NCBI GenBank assembly: GCA_030704615.1
Contig: CM060734.1
Location: forward strand, 46,268,042-46,332,041
Source of the DNA: Takakia lepidozioides
Taxonomy: Eukaryota > Streptophyta > Takakiopsida > Takakiales > Takakiaceae
Direction: 5' to 3'
DNA length: 64,000 bases
Positions 37,901-48,220 of the stretch are shown piece after piece (within the stretch, counting starts at the first letter, position 1; every line of letters begins with the position of its first letter). Both the position numbers and the translations under genes were made by a program. The notes beneath the pieces are model-generated. The model had not been told where the DNA came from. It made no database searches and saw nothing but the letters and a program-made list of their open reading frames with translations.

Positions 37901-38474
37901 GAAGGAAATGCAGATGTAGCCTCCCCTGCTAGTCGTGGAGATGAAGATAAACCCCTCGCAGATTCGCAACAATCAGACGTGGTGTTGTCCAATGGAGTTT
38001 TCCGAGGCTTCATGTCGTGAAGCAAGACCGTATGAGCAGATGAGGAAGGTTGAGATCCACAAAATACACTCTTAGAAACCTCAACACAATCCGAATTATG
38101 AGACCCCAAGCTCGCCGAATCTGCAACCTCCTCCTTCAATTTACAACTCCCATTTGTGCAGCTTGATCGTTCTTTCTTGCAATAGAAGTGTGCCTCTCAT
38201 CATGTGACTGTGTATAGCTCGTACCTGTGACACGGTACTTGGAGAAAGTGTCTGGAAACAACTCCCATTGCTTTTGGCCGTCATTGAAAACTGGAAGCAA
38301 CACTGTGGAGGCATCATCATCTCCATCATCCTCCAAAAAAACTGAACCCGGAACAAGTTTGAATCTATTGCATAACCAAGGTTCTGGGATAATGCACTTG
38401 TTTCCATTGCAAGGATAACGAACCACTTTTGCATCAGGTGGACATGAAAGCACTGCATATTTTGGTGTAGACAT
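34937..38474 (-). pseudogene. Element B MULE-like SWIM transposase, frameshifted
   Basis: Read right to left from ATG 38474. Parts: an N-terminal part (MSTPKYAVLSCPP...) conserved with element C; an acidic/Ser linker; a zinc-binding region with HPWC, CVGKLICQSSTC, CSFCK and HVGFHNHP; the MULE core FDHVKRIKDWTTLACHVYEP, FMADAAGANWAAVRRVYG and ERTCLYHW; a WWHYRYRMWG block; and a final SWIM finger CDCPDF...CKHMYF. Frame changes occur near 38137 (may be a short intron), 37425, 36275 (an A6 run) and 35850-35500, so at least two appear to be real indels. No stop falls inside the catalytic core. It is divergent from the ParB-methyltransferase gene. Confidence 0.85.
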
Positions 38475-39534
38475 TTGGCAATGCCCTCAAAGTTTGAGAG
38501 AAGATGCAAAATGAATGAAAGCGCACATCTTGCAAGACCTTATGCAAATACATTAAATGGCTTACATTACTTATGTGTATCATCAATCCAGAAGGTCCAA
38601 ATTTTTTGAGGCATGTGCTCCATCCATATTATTCTCTGACAGAAACAACTAAATGGACTATCCCCTATTTTTAAGACGACGGCGCCGTTGTTGAGATCTT
38701 AGAATCCAATGTACTGCCTTCTTCTTATGAGCATATGAAACATAAATGCTCTGCATGTTTCCATTTATTTTACAACCAATCGTTGATTAATCGTCCAACT
38801 ATGAACTGACACACTAGACGGCACAATTTATTTACAATCAAATCCCATGACATGTATGTTGATTTGTTCTTTGATTACTCATGTATGAGTAATGAGTACA
38901 AGTATTTGTGGCGACAATTGACTCTAAAACCAATAAATTGATTAAGACACCCATAACAAAATATTTAGTTACTTTATCACTTACTTTATATTGTATTATG
39001 AAGGCGCCGCCACAAAGTAACATGTCAATCGTACAACCATCTTCTGAGGATCCACGTGTAACCCATGTAGTCCAAAAAACACTAACGCCAGAGTGTATAA
39101 AAAATGTTCACATTTCAGATTTGGCCAATTTGGCCTTTTTAAGGCCTTAGCCTTCGCCCCCCTTTCCCCCCGCTCTCCTTGGCGGGGGCAGGTTTGAACC
39201 CGCAACCTAGTGGAAAATACACCACAACCTTACCAACAAGCCATGCTCTATTCAATGAAACAACCTCTACTTTTTTGTTAATAAACTGTTTCTTTTCAGT
39301 TAAACTTGTTGCCATTACTACATGACTAACCCGGTATCATTACTACACTAACGTAGTCTAGTATACTTGCACATTATCCCTTGCCACTCCCCCAAACAAA
39401 CACACACAAACTACACAAGCACTTAACACGTCTCTAGTCTCTACACCCTGGAGACTCCCGTTGCGAAGAGGAGACGGAGGCGCCGCATCTCGGCCTTATA
39501 CTATACCACCCCGAGGCAACGAGCTGTTGCGGCG
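38475..39534. promoter_or_regulatory. Divergent intergenic region of element B
   Basis: About 1.06 kb between the two gene starts; both promoters must lie here. It contains a GACGGCGCCGTT palindrome near 38677, GGCGCCGCC near 39003 and a SINE at about 39125-39245. No open frame is convincing. Confidence 0.5.
39125..39245 (-). repeat. tRNA-derived SINE, minus strand
   Basis: On the minus strand an A-box-like TTGTTGGTAAGG (39228-39240) is followed about 30 bases later by a B box GGTTCAAACCT (39190-39200), then a CCCGCC...GGCGG-rich body. This is the RNA polymerase III promoter layout of tRNA-derived SINEs. Confidence 0.65.
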
Positions 39535-40830
39535 ATGGGGAGGAAGAAGGACACTCGAGGGGGAGGCGTTGCTGGTGGTGGTGGTGGTAGAGGCAAGCTG
39601 CGGACGGAGAAGGTAAGCTGTAGTTTTGTTTTTTTTCATGACCTGCACTTAGGCATATGCGCCATCGCATAAGCCCCACCAAGCTGCTCCTTATCTAGCA
39701 CATCCGCCGGCGCAGATGCCTAAGTCACTTCAAGTCTCACAAGTTTGCGAATCTCCACACATACACACAACCGTCTCCGCCGGCGGAGACAGCTCATTCC
39801 CCTTGGTTTTTTCTGATGCTTGGAAGGGCTGGGCTGCCACCTCCGCCGGCGCATACCGTTGGAGCTGGGATGCTCGCATGTTTCAGGAAGTGCTCCTCTA
39901 CTCCCATCCCGTTTATTTTTTTGCATGCTCATACGTTGCTGATGCTCCGAGCGGGTTGGGCTGGCGTATCCGCTGGCGCATACCTGTGCAGCAGGGCTGC
40001 TCAAATGTTTCAGGAAATTCTCCCCTTTTCCATCTTCTTTGTTTTTCCGCATGCTGATGCTCCGAGTGGGCTGCGCTGGCATATCCGCCGGCGCATACCC
40101 ATTGAGTACATTCTTTTTTGCTCAGATCATAGGTTTCAGGAACCTCCTGCAAGCGTCTCCACCGGCGGAGACACTTGGAGCTTGGTTTTTTTTGCATATT
40201 CCCTGTGTTACGGAAGCTCCAAAGCGCCAAGGCTGCCACCTCTGTCAACACAGACCCGTGCAGCAGGGCTGCTCACATATTTCAGGAAGTTCTCCCCCCC
40301 TTCCATCTCTTTTGTTTCTCCGCATTCTTGTTGATGCTCCGAGCGGGCTGGGCTGCCATATCCGCCGGCGCATACCCATTGAGCACAATCTTTTTTGCTT
40401 AGCTCCTAGGTTTCAGGAACCTCATGCAAGCATCTCCGCCGGCGGAGATGCTTGGAGCTTGGTTTTTTGTTGTATATTCCTTGTGTTACGTAAGCTCCAA
40501 AGTGTCGAGGCTGCCACCTCCGTCGGCGCAGACGCTTGGGGAACCTTCCCTATTTTGGTTGATCACAGTATTCAAGTATCTCAAAGCTTCTACGTTGCCA
40601 CCTCCACAACTCCACATGCTTCCATAGGCCTAGTTTGATCTTTCAAGGTGCTCCTGTATGTTTGGCTACAACCTCCCTTCCATGGTATGCGCCGGCGCAT
40701 ATGCTTGGAGCTCCTTGAGCAAAAATTTCTTCAAGGGCCTCAAATCTTGTCAAATTTTGAGTTGGTTGCACATATGTGTCATATGCGCCGGCGTAGGTGG
40801 TCGGAGGTCCTCTGTCGGGATGCTCACGCC
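39440..40830. repeat. Element B palindrome array (CTCCGCCGGCGGAG)
   Basis: About thirteen copies of a palindrome built on CGCCGGCG. They alternate between TCTCCGCCGGCGGAGA forms (near 39772, 40148, 40432) and ATMYCCGCCGGCGCATAY forms (near 39700, 39838, 39965, 40080, 40360, 40684, 40780). Spacers share TGCTCGCATGTTTCAGGAA-like and GGAGCTTGGTTTTTT words. Nearly all copies are in intron 1 of the methyltransferase gene. The open frames across it are translations of the repeat. Confidence 0.88.
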
Positions 40831-43800
40831 TGTATTCTGCTGCAAGTTGTAAGCTTTGAAAGACAAGGATATTCATGGAATTAGTTGACTATCCAAATTC
40901 ATTTGTTTTCTTCATGCAACCATGACACTGAACTGCTCTTTTTACATATTATACATTCACACATGTGCTCTTCTCATACACTGACATCTTGAACTGTTTT
41001 GGTCTATGGAATTAGGAAATTACTACTACAACTGAAGCTGTGGAGGCCGGGACGCTTGCAACCATTATTGACGACATTGATGCAGGGAATTGGGGGGCAG
41101 ATGAGTATGAAGAGGATACAACATCTAGTGATCCTCTTTCTCTAGATGCCAAACAGGCAATTATTCTGGAAAAGAAACAAGATCTGAATGTAACTTTCAG
41201 GTCCCTCCTCATTGAGGATGGAGTTATGGACATTCCATTGTGTCGCATGATTTCTATGCAGGTTGTTAGGCCCGCCCTTGCCAACGACATCCTAAAGCTT
41301 AGAGGAGACTTCTATTCTGGATACCATCCAGGAGCAGCCGTGTTCTATGTTTCTGTTGAGGGGATTGATGGATCTACTGTAGATGTAGGTCCTGATATCA
41401 TCTCTACATGGGATAGTCATTGGAAAATAGTCAATGATGAGTTTGAGAAGTATCTTGAGTCCAAGCCAAAGTTGCATCATCTTCGGGGGAAGATGTTTCA
41501 TGTCTGGGATGGGAATCATAGGCTTCAAGCATGGTATCCCTATATCAATGAAGTTCATGGGGCCAACTTGTCAAGACATGTCTGTGTGACAAGTTGGGTG
41601 CTCAATGCGGACATTGAAAATCGTGGTTCCCTCAGGTCCATCATGGATGGAGTGAATGTGTGAGTTTCCTTTCTATTCTTCATTTACTTTCATGTTCAAT
41701 GTTGTCATGTTCTTGCTCAATGGATGTACATATACACATCTTCTTTCTAATGATCATATTTTATATGTGCAGGGCAACAGAGAGGGCACATGTTACATCC
41801 AAATTTGTGCACTTGGTTTGCAAGGTCAATATGATTGGCCTTACACCTGTCTCTGAATGGAAGAATGTATTGAGGAAAGAGCAATACGACGAATGCATCA
41901 AGAAAGCAGGAAAGACTTGGTATAACCTGACAGTCCATGCAATGACAGAGATTTTGTACAAGGTAACATCATGTCTTAACCAAGTTTCATTCTTTGCATC
42001 CATAGACAAGATTCACCTCTGGTTCATGTTATGAACTGTTTTGGTTCTTTTGGCAGCATGATATTGTTGAGGCCCAACGCATGGCGGGGGAAGCTTACAA
42101 ACTTGCTGAGGGGCCAAAGAGTCAAGAGGGCCTTGAAGATACAATGAGACAGGCTGGATTGAAAGCAAGGGAGCAACACAAGAGTCAGCTTGTGAAGTTG
42201 CTTCCTATTGCTGATCCAACCCTTGGAGAGGGGTTTCTCCAAGAACTTAAACTGCATTGGTCACGTGTAAAGGCAGGATCAGAGGAAATGACCCAAGAGA
42301 AAATGGTGAACATTGCTACCGCCCGGGTGGATCCTGAAGAAAAGGTGGAATGGCTACATATATGGAATGGAGACCAAACACTTCACGACCGTAATTTTTT
42401 TCCACCCGGGCCTATCAGTGGGCCAACACTTGATCCTTGGCTGAATAGAAGGACTTTTTGGTGGCAGGTACATATACAATCACTATCTTCTCAATGCAAT
42501 TAATTCATTTTGTTGATGACACATTAACATAGTTATTTAACTGACTGTATTTTCTGGCAGCTTCGCAAGGTTGCCTTGGCTCAGTTTGCCTTGTACACCA
42601 CTCAGCTTGGCCAATTTCATGTTGCCTTGGAGGAAGGAGAGAGTGAGAGTCTGGGAGACTACATGGATACATGGAAGATGACTCATTTCAATGAGTTGTT
42701 TCATAGAGAGTTCTCATTGCCAAAGGGGCCATTCAGAGGCAATGATTGGGAACAACAAACAGGTGGGGAGAAGGTGGTGAGACGGATTTTATTCAGGTAC
42801 CATCTTTCCATTGCATTGTACATGGATAGTGTATACACCTTGTAAGTCAAAAATGTCTATGCTTCAAGTATTTTTCTAGTACATTGGGATATACATGTTT
42901 CTTAATGTGCTTGTTCAATTGTTGAACAGGTTGCATAAATATTTGTCTCCACAATAACTTTGAATGTGTTTGTATTTTAGGTACATGAGATTTGTGCTTG
43001 TACCGAGTGATCGACTTAAGGCTGAGCCCAAGTTTCTGATGGCCTGGAAGTTTGGTGCTCAACAAGCTTCCATGTACACACCTGCAATTGAGGAAGATTG
43101 GGGTGTGGAACACCGGGAAGGGGGGGGTTGGTATTTGGATATGCCCAAGGGTACTATCCCCTATGCAGAAATGGGACTTCATAAGGAATGTGTTCGCAGG
43201 CAGTCAGTGAGTGATGAAGGGGGTATCTCCACTGAAGTCCCTGTTCTTGATCTGGAGCATGCAGAACAGATTGCTACACAGGCCGCTGACGCTGTAGCCC
43301 AAGTGGTCCCTGCCGTTGTGGGTGTACCAAAACGCAAATCACGAAAAAGAAAAGGTGCGGATGTCAATGCAGGTGTGGCCCCCAATGCAGGTGTGGCTTC
43401 TATTGCTGGTCCTATTGGTAGTTCTTCACATCCTTCAAATCAGTTGGTTGTAGTGCCTGCACCTACTACTCGAGGAAACAAGCCAAAGGCAGGCGAACAT
43501 CCTTACAGTGCAGTGTCATTTTCTGGTGGTGCACCTAGCATGTATCGCATGAAGATCATGCCTACTCATTTCATTGATATGGTGGAGGCCTCAAGTACAT
43601 CTCCTGATGCGACCTTGAAAGAGCTCATGGAGTTCTTAAAAAATGTGAGTTTCCCCCAACAAACAAACTTGAATGTAAGGAATTCTTCGATGTTTTTATA
43701 TCCTCATCATCCGGCTATTGACTCCTACATTTTCTGTATGTTGTTTGCAGTTGCCAGGAACTTGGTCTAGTGTTGTGGATGGAAAAAGCGTGCATGTGGC

Positions 43801-45168
43801 TGTGGACATGATCATCGTGGACTGCCCAACAGGAATGCCTGTACAGGGCTGTTTGGATGGTGTACAGGTTCCTCCCTGGAATGCTTTTGATAAACGGTAT
43901 TGGGAGTATGCATTCTCCATTGCTAATGACCTGTTGGATGACAATGGATGCTTGGTGTTCTTGCAGGGCTCCGATGATTCCTTTGCATTGGAGCTCTTTT
44001 CTTACTCCAGGGGCAGCTCTATTTCCGTATTATCAAGGAAATATACTTGCATCAATACCACCCCTCTACACACTCAGACAGGAAAGGTAAAAATCATCCC
44101 TCTTCAATATCTCATTGTTTGATGTTTCATCTTCCTACTCTCATACATATTATTAAACCATCCGGGTGCACTGTTTTTGTGGAAATGGCACGTCTAACAG
44201 ACCATGTTCTTCCACGCCCATGTCCTCACCAAGCAAGGAGGACTATTCAAACTGCGTGAGTCTGGCAAAGTTGTGGACCCCCTTGCAGACCCTGTTGAGT
44301 TGGATGCCATCTACAACCACATTCCAGATGTTGCACTACCCATGCAAACTCCTCAACAAGCCTGGAGGGGTGCGCGAGACCGTAGTCCCGCCTTCATGCA
44401 AGTGTTGTTGGAGACATGCTCACCTCCTGGCTCCCGCATTTTGGATCTCACAGCTGGCACAGGTTTGCATTGGTCTCCATTTTGTAATTAAAATCTTCTG
44501 AGCTGATTCATGATCATTAACTGTTATCCGATATAATATCATCATTGCATGTTTTTTTCCTGCAGGTTCTACATTTATTGCTGCCCGCGAGTCTGGACGT
44601 CACGTATTTGGTCTTGAGGGGGACCAGACGTTGTATGCAGCACGTCTCTCTGCACTTCAAAATACTCAACCCGTTTTGGTTTCATCTGTGGTAACTCCAA
44701 CCATTCAACGTCCTGTGAGTTTGTTGGAACCCCCCGCTCCTAAGGTGGCGCGCAAGCTTGGTCTTCATCTCGGCAGTACTTCCTAGTGAGTATGTCTCGC
44801 CTCCATTCCCTTTGTTGCAATCTCTATATTATTTGCAAAGCAAACCATTCCCATTTGATTTGTTAACATAAGTATACATGTATGTGTGATGCAGTGATGG
44901 GATTGTGCGGACCATCTACGATAGTCTACCCCAAAGTCCTCTTTCATCGTTTTATCTACCTTCGTATGCCGAGTCCCAAGCTTTGCATTCAATACATCAA
45001 CAACGTGATGTAGGTCTTTCCAATGATCTGTTGTTTGACCGAAGAGCAGCTATTGTTGGACAATCCGTGGATAGGTTGCGTAGAGTTGAGGCTTTCATGG
45101 ATGTGTATGCCTCTGAATCACAGGCTTATGACACGGATGATGAAGTATCAGCTGATGATGTTATGTAG
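39535..45168 (+). CDS. ParB-like domain / beta-class DNA methyltransferase fusion, 10 exons
   Basis: Exons by GT-AG borders: 39535-39612, 41016-41659, 41773-41962, 42057-42467, 42561-42796, 42981-43644, 43751-44086, 44201-44462, 44566-44785, 44895-45168. All phases agree, giving 1104 codons with no stop. Residues about 98-200 form a ParB-like domain (DIPLCRMISM...VWDGNHRLQAW). The middle is a novel helical linker. About 637-645 is a basic nuclear-signal-like PKRKSRKRKG. The methyltransferase motif IV region is at about 760-768 (MIIVDCPTG), and motif I at about 935 (ILDLTAGTG...FGLEGD) follows RSPAFMQVLLETC. Order IV before I fits the permuted beta class of N4/N6 enzymes, but DCPT replaces DPPY, so activity is uncertain. 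The start is the only ATG leading into the spliced frame. Confidence 0.8.
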
Positions 45169-45532
45169 GTAATTAGAAATTACATATACAATACATTGTC
45201 CTCATTGTCAGTCCGAATTTTTTGTTATTTTTTATGATACATGTATTTCTCTCTAGTGTAAGGTAAAACAAATGGGGCAAATGACATGGTGTTGAAATCA
45301 GATTTCATGTTATCTTCCTGTCATTTGATTTATCTATGTAATAGTTTGTACATAGATCTCTACTGCATTTCATAGATCCCTTTACCTTAATGCAAGTTCG
45401 ACATGCACTTCAGCACTATCAAATTTCATCATTAGTAAGATCAACCCTTATGAGTATTGTGGCATGTTATGTACACACAGGGTGACTATCTTTATCTCAT
45501 TAGTGTTTCATTTCATTAGTGTTTCAAGTCTG

Positions 45533-45620
45533 AATGGGTAGTGTAGTGGTATGAACTAGGCTTGATACCCGATAGGTTGTGGGTTCTATCTCTGATGGAC
45601 ATTATGTTTTTGTAAAATAA
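45533..45620 (+). repeat. tRNA-derived SINE
   Basis: A box TAGTGTAGTGG at 45539-45549, B box GGTTCTATCTC at 45582-45592, then T/A-rich DNA. It is inside element B, downstream of the methyltransferase gene. The remainder of 45169-46118 has no gene; a run of about 17 T precedes GGGTACCC near 45986-46009. Confidence 0.65.
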
Positions 45621-46118
45621 AAATGTTTCAGAAGATAGATATATAGATACTGCAAAACCTATGTAACAAAGCTCCCTAGCATTGTCAAGCTCCCTAGCAT
45701 TCCCTTAGCATTGCTCCATTCTGAACTTCAAACTAGACTCCCACCATTGGAAGAGCCCGTACCTTCACCATTTGTATCTAACAAGGAGCCGTGCCTCGTC
45801 ACTTTTTAATTTTTCGACCTTTTTTCTCATGTTGGAAAGCCATAAAAGCAACATGTTCATCTCCCATTCCTACACTCACCCATGTGGAATAATAATACAA
45901 TGAATATGGAATATTCTATATAGAATATTCTTATTCCATCCTTTGATATTTTGACTATGGACCCTAAGATTAGATGAATCACAATTTTTTTTTTTTTTGG
46001 GTACCCTTATTTAAGTGTTGTGCATATAAAATTGTTCCTATGCATATCTAAAATTTGTATGCACGCATACATTCCTCCATATGCATGCATTTGTGTGCGC
46101 ATATAGTATAGGCTATCT

Positions 46119-46127
46119 CGCCTGAAC
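46119..46127. repeat. Right target-site duplication of element B
   Basis: CGCCTGAAC, identical to 34314-34322. It lies inside the gag frame. Confidence 0.8.
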
Positions 46128-46537
46128 TCATGGTTATTATCCATAGGTGGCCCCTCAAGGTGCTGAAACAGCCCCTTCCATGCCATGAAAGGCGTAAATA
46201 GTTGTGGATTGCGCATTTGCTGCAAATCACACCAACTATCAAACTCTTGGATAAAATCATCCAACTTGATGGTGCCCACCGCCCTAGAGTACCTTCGTGG
46301 CCCCTTGGTAGCTCCATACATCTCCTCCATTGTGTCCCACAACAATGGCAAGGAAACAACTTGCACCGCCGGTATGAGTCCTCCTGATTCACAATCCGAA
46401 TCAGAACCTGCCGTAGAAGACACAGGAGGTGAAGGTGGCCTAAACCGCACACCTCGTCTCGTGTACCCACTCGTATCGCTAGTGCTCGAACCGGCACTGT
46501 CCCCAGCAACTAGTGGCACCTCCGTGTTGACGCTCAA
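46119..46537 (-). pseudogene. LTR retroelement gag, N-terminal part
   Basis: Starts at ATG 46537. After a Ser/Thr-rich leader it has WDTMEEMYG, KLDDFIQEFDSW and FMAWKGLFQHLEG, a typical early gag region. It runs to the element B junction at 46119. The reading phase at the duplicated GTTCAGGCG word is the same as that of the gag remainder starting at 34322, so the two parts belong to one gene split by 11.8 kb. The open frame past the junction, down to 46007, is element B terminal DNA and not gag. Confidence 0.75.
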
Positions 46538-47269
46538 CCGATCATGAACATGTCCCTAACCCCCTCTCCACAAGGTAACCGGGTAGAGAACCTGTTGCGG
46601 CTTATGGTTTGGAATACTAAGTTCCTAACATAGCCTACACCTGTACCTGCATCCACCGCAAGCACTCCTATGGTTGGCTGGTCATCACCTCTAACCTCAC
46701 CACAGGAGAAACAATGATGGTCTGGCTGGTCATCACCCCAGCCTCACCATCGACAGCATGCTCTAGGACTGGCTGGTGATCAAATCCGGACCAATCACCT
46801 ATAAAAACAAGCGCCCACACAAAACTAGCATGACGCACAGTCAAGCATGCAGGTATGGAGGAGATCCAAACACAAGAAATCAGAACAACAACTCCCCCAC
46901 ACCAAAAACAACTCCACGGTGTTGCTCCTGCAATGACACCCCAGCCCAAACCCGGACTGACTCTTGCCTCCACCTACGGAAAGGTCTTGGCCTAATGAGA
47001 GGGTGGAAACTACGAGGAAGAGAAGCTAAAGCAATGCCTAACCCCAGCATGCCATCATCCCAACTCACTTGCATGACCATGGGAATATCATGAAGATACT
47101 CCTCAAACCGCCCTCCACGAGCTTCAAAATTCGGCCTTCAAGACCACATGCCAGTCCTTAGGCAGTCCACCAGTGCCTCCACGAGTCAGCACAGGCCGTC
47201 CACAGGTCAACACGGGCCACCACAGACCAGCACAGGCCCATACAGATCACTGGTCACAGCCGTCACAAC
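46538..47269. other. Retroelement leader (gene-free)
   Basis: No supported gene. It sits upstream of the minus-strand gag start. From about 47150 it contains CAGCACAGGCC, CCACAGGTCAACACGG and CACAGACCAGCACAGG repeats, the same style as the cacagcc satellite at 62567-63290. The leader therefore continues on the far side of element C. Confidence 0.55.
47262..47269. repeat. Left target-site duplication of element C
   Basis: GTCACAAC, identical to 62567-62574. With the preceding CC the match extends to ten bases. Confidence 0.7.
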
Positions 47270-47350
47270 GAGGTTTACTATTTCATGAGCAGAAACCATG
47301 AGCCATGAGCCGCATGAGCCGCATGAGCCGCATGAGCCGCATGAGCGGTG
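47270..47350. repeat. Left TIR of element C with CATGAGCCG tandem repeats
   Basis: CTATTTCATGAGC is followed by CCATGAGCCATGAGCC and then four CGCATGAGC units. The right end has the matching inverted set. Such short iterations just inside the terminus are probably transposase contact sites (inference). Confidence 0.85.
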
Positions 47351-48220
47351 AGCCAAAGTCTAAGATACACGGATTTCATGAGCGGACTCCTCCAAATTTG
47401 GAAATGTGGCATATTAAACAAGTATTAAAATAATACTTTTTTTATTTGACCTTGCCGTTTTTGGACGTTCCAGATCATGTAATGCGGCGAAGATATGTCG
47501 TCAGTAACAAGTCCGCTCATGGTTTTATAGATCCGCTCATGGAAATAAATGACCGTGCAACGGGAAATCCAGTATACCACTGCAAAATGACGTCGCATAC
47601 TGGCCTGTATAGAGTATTCCGCGGTTTTACATGCCTTAACATTGGAATGAAGCTGACCCTTTTGCCGCGATTGAACCAATGGAGTCTGCACCAATACCGT
47701 CTGCAGTACTTCACAATTCTGTCTTCTTCGGGTATTCGGCGGGAAAGGTTTGCAACTGAACTGGGAAATAAGGTGCCGCATTAGGGTTCGCACGTGCGAA
47801 ATTTCGGAGCGGTTTGGTGTTGGCGAAGGCCGCCTCTACCAGTACCTACGACGATACTTGGAAATGCGGCGCCGCATTTCCTTGTCGGAGGTCGAATGAG
47901 GAAAGCAAGTTTCGGAAAGCAGAAAAACATGAACCCTCCAACATACAAAAATACATGCACGTGGAAACAAGTGAACGATATAGTAATATCTTAGTTCGAG
48001 CAAAACAGGTTACTGGTAGGCAAGACATATGTCGGACCTTTCTGTTGCCAGAGTCTGAGGTTGCTACTAGCAGCAGTACAGTTCTACTATCCAAAAAGGG
48101 GGGCGTACCATTGTATGGGGACCGCAAGCCAAGCTCACTGGTCCCCTAGATCCATTCAGAAGCGTGTGAACCTCCTGGGGGCTCAACCCTGGTGCATGTA
48201 TGAAGTGATGAGTTGTGGAA
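47351..48220. other. Gene-free left arm of element C
   Basis: No supported gene. One complete palindrome copy, GGAAATGCGG-CG-CCGCATTTCC, lies near 47860. CGCACGTGCGAAATTTCGG lies near 47790. Confidence 0.5.

Larger units (their letters stand above)
34323..46118. mobile_element. Element B: MULE-like transposon with ParB-methyltransferase
   Basis: An 11.8-kb unit bounded by the 9-bp duplication CGCCTGAAC. The left end reads GGGGGTTGTTATTCCATATG; the right end in reverse complement reads AGATAGCCTATACTATATGC, a weak TIR. The left end matches the right end of element C at 15 of 20 positions. Contents: a minus-strand SWIM transposase (34937-38474), a plus-strand ParB-methyltransferase (39535-45168), a palindrome array mostly in the first intron of the latter, and two SINEs. 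It interrupts a retroelement gag gene. Confidence 0.85.

Noticed and set aside
46007-46118. C-terminal extension of the gag N-terminal frame
   Set aside because: It lies beyond the target duplication, inside element B's terminal sequence.
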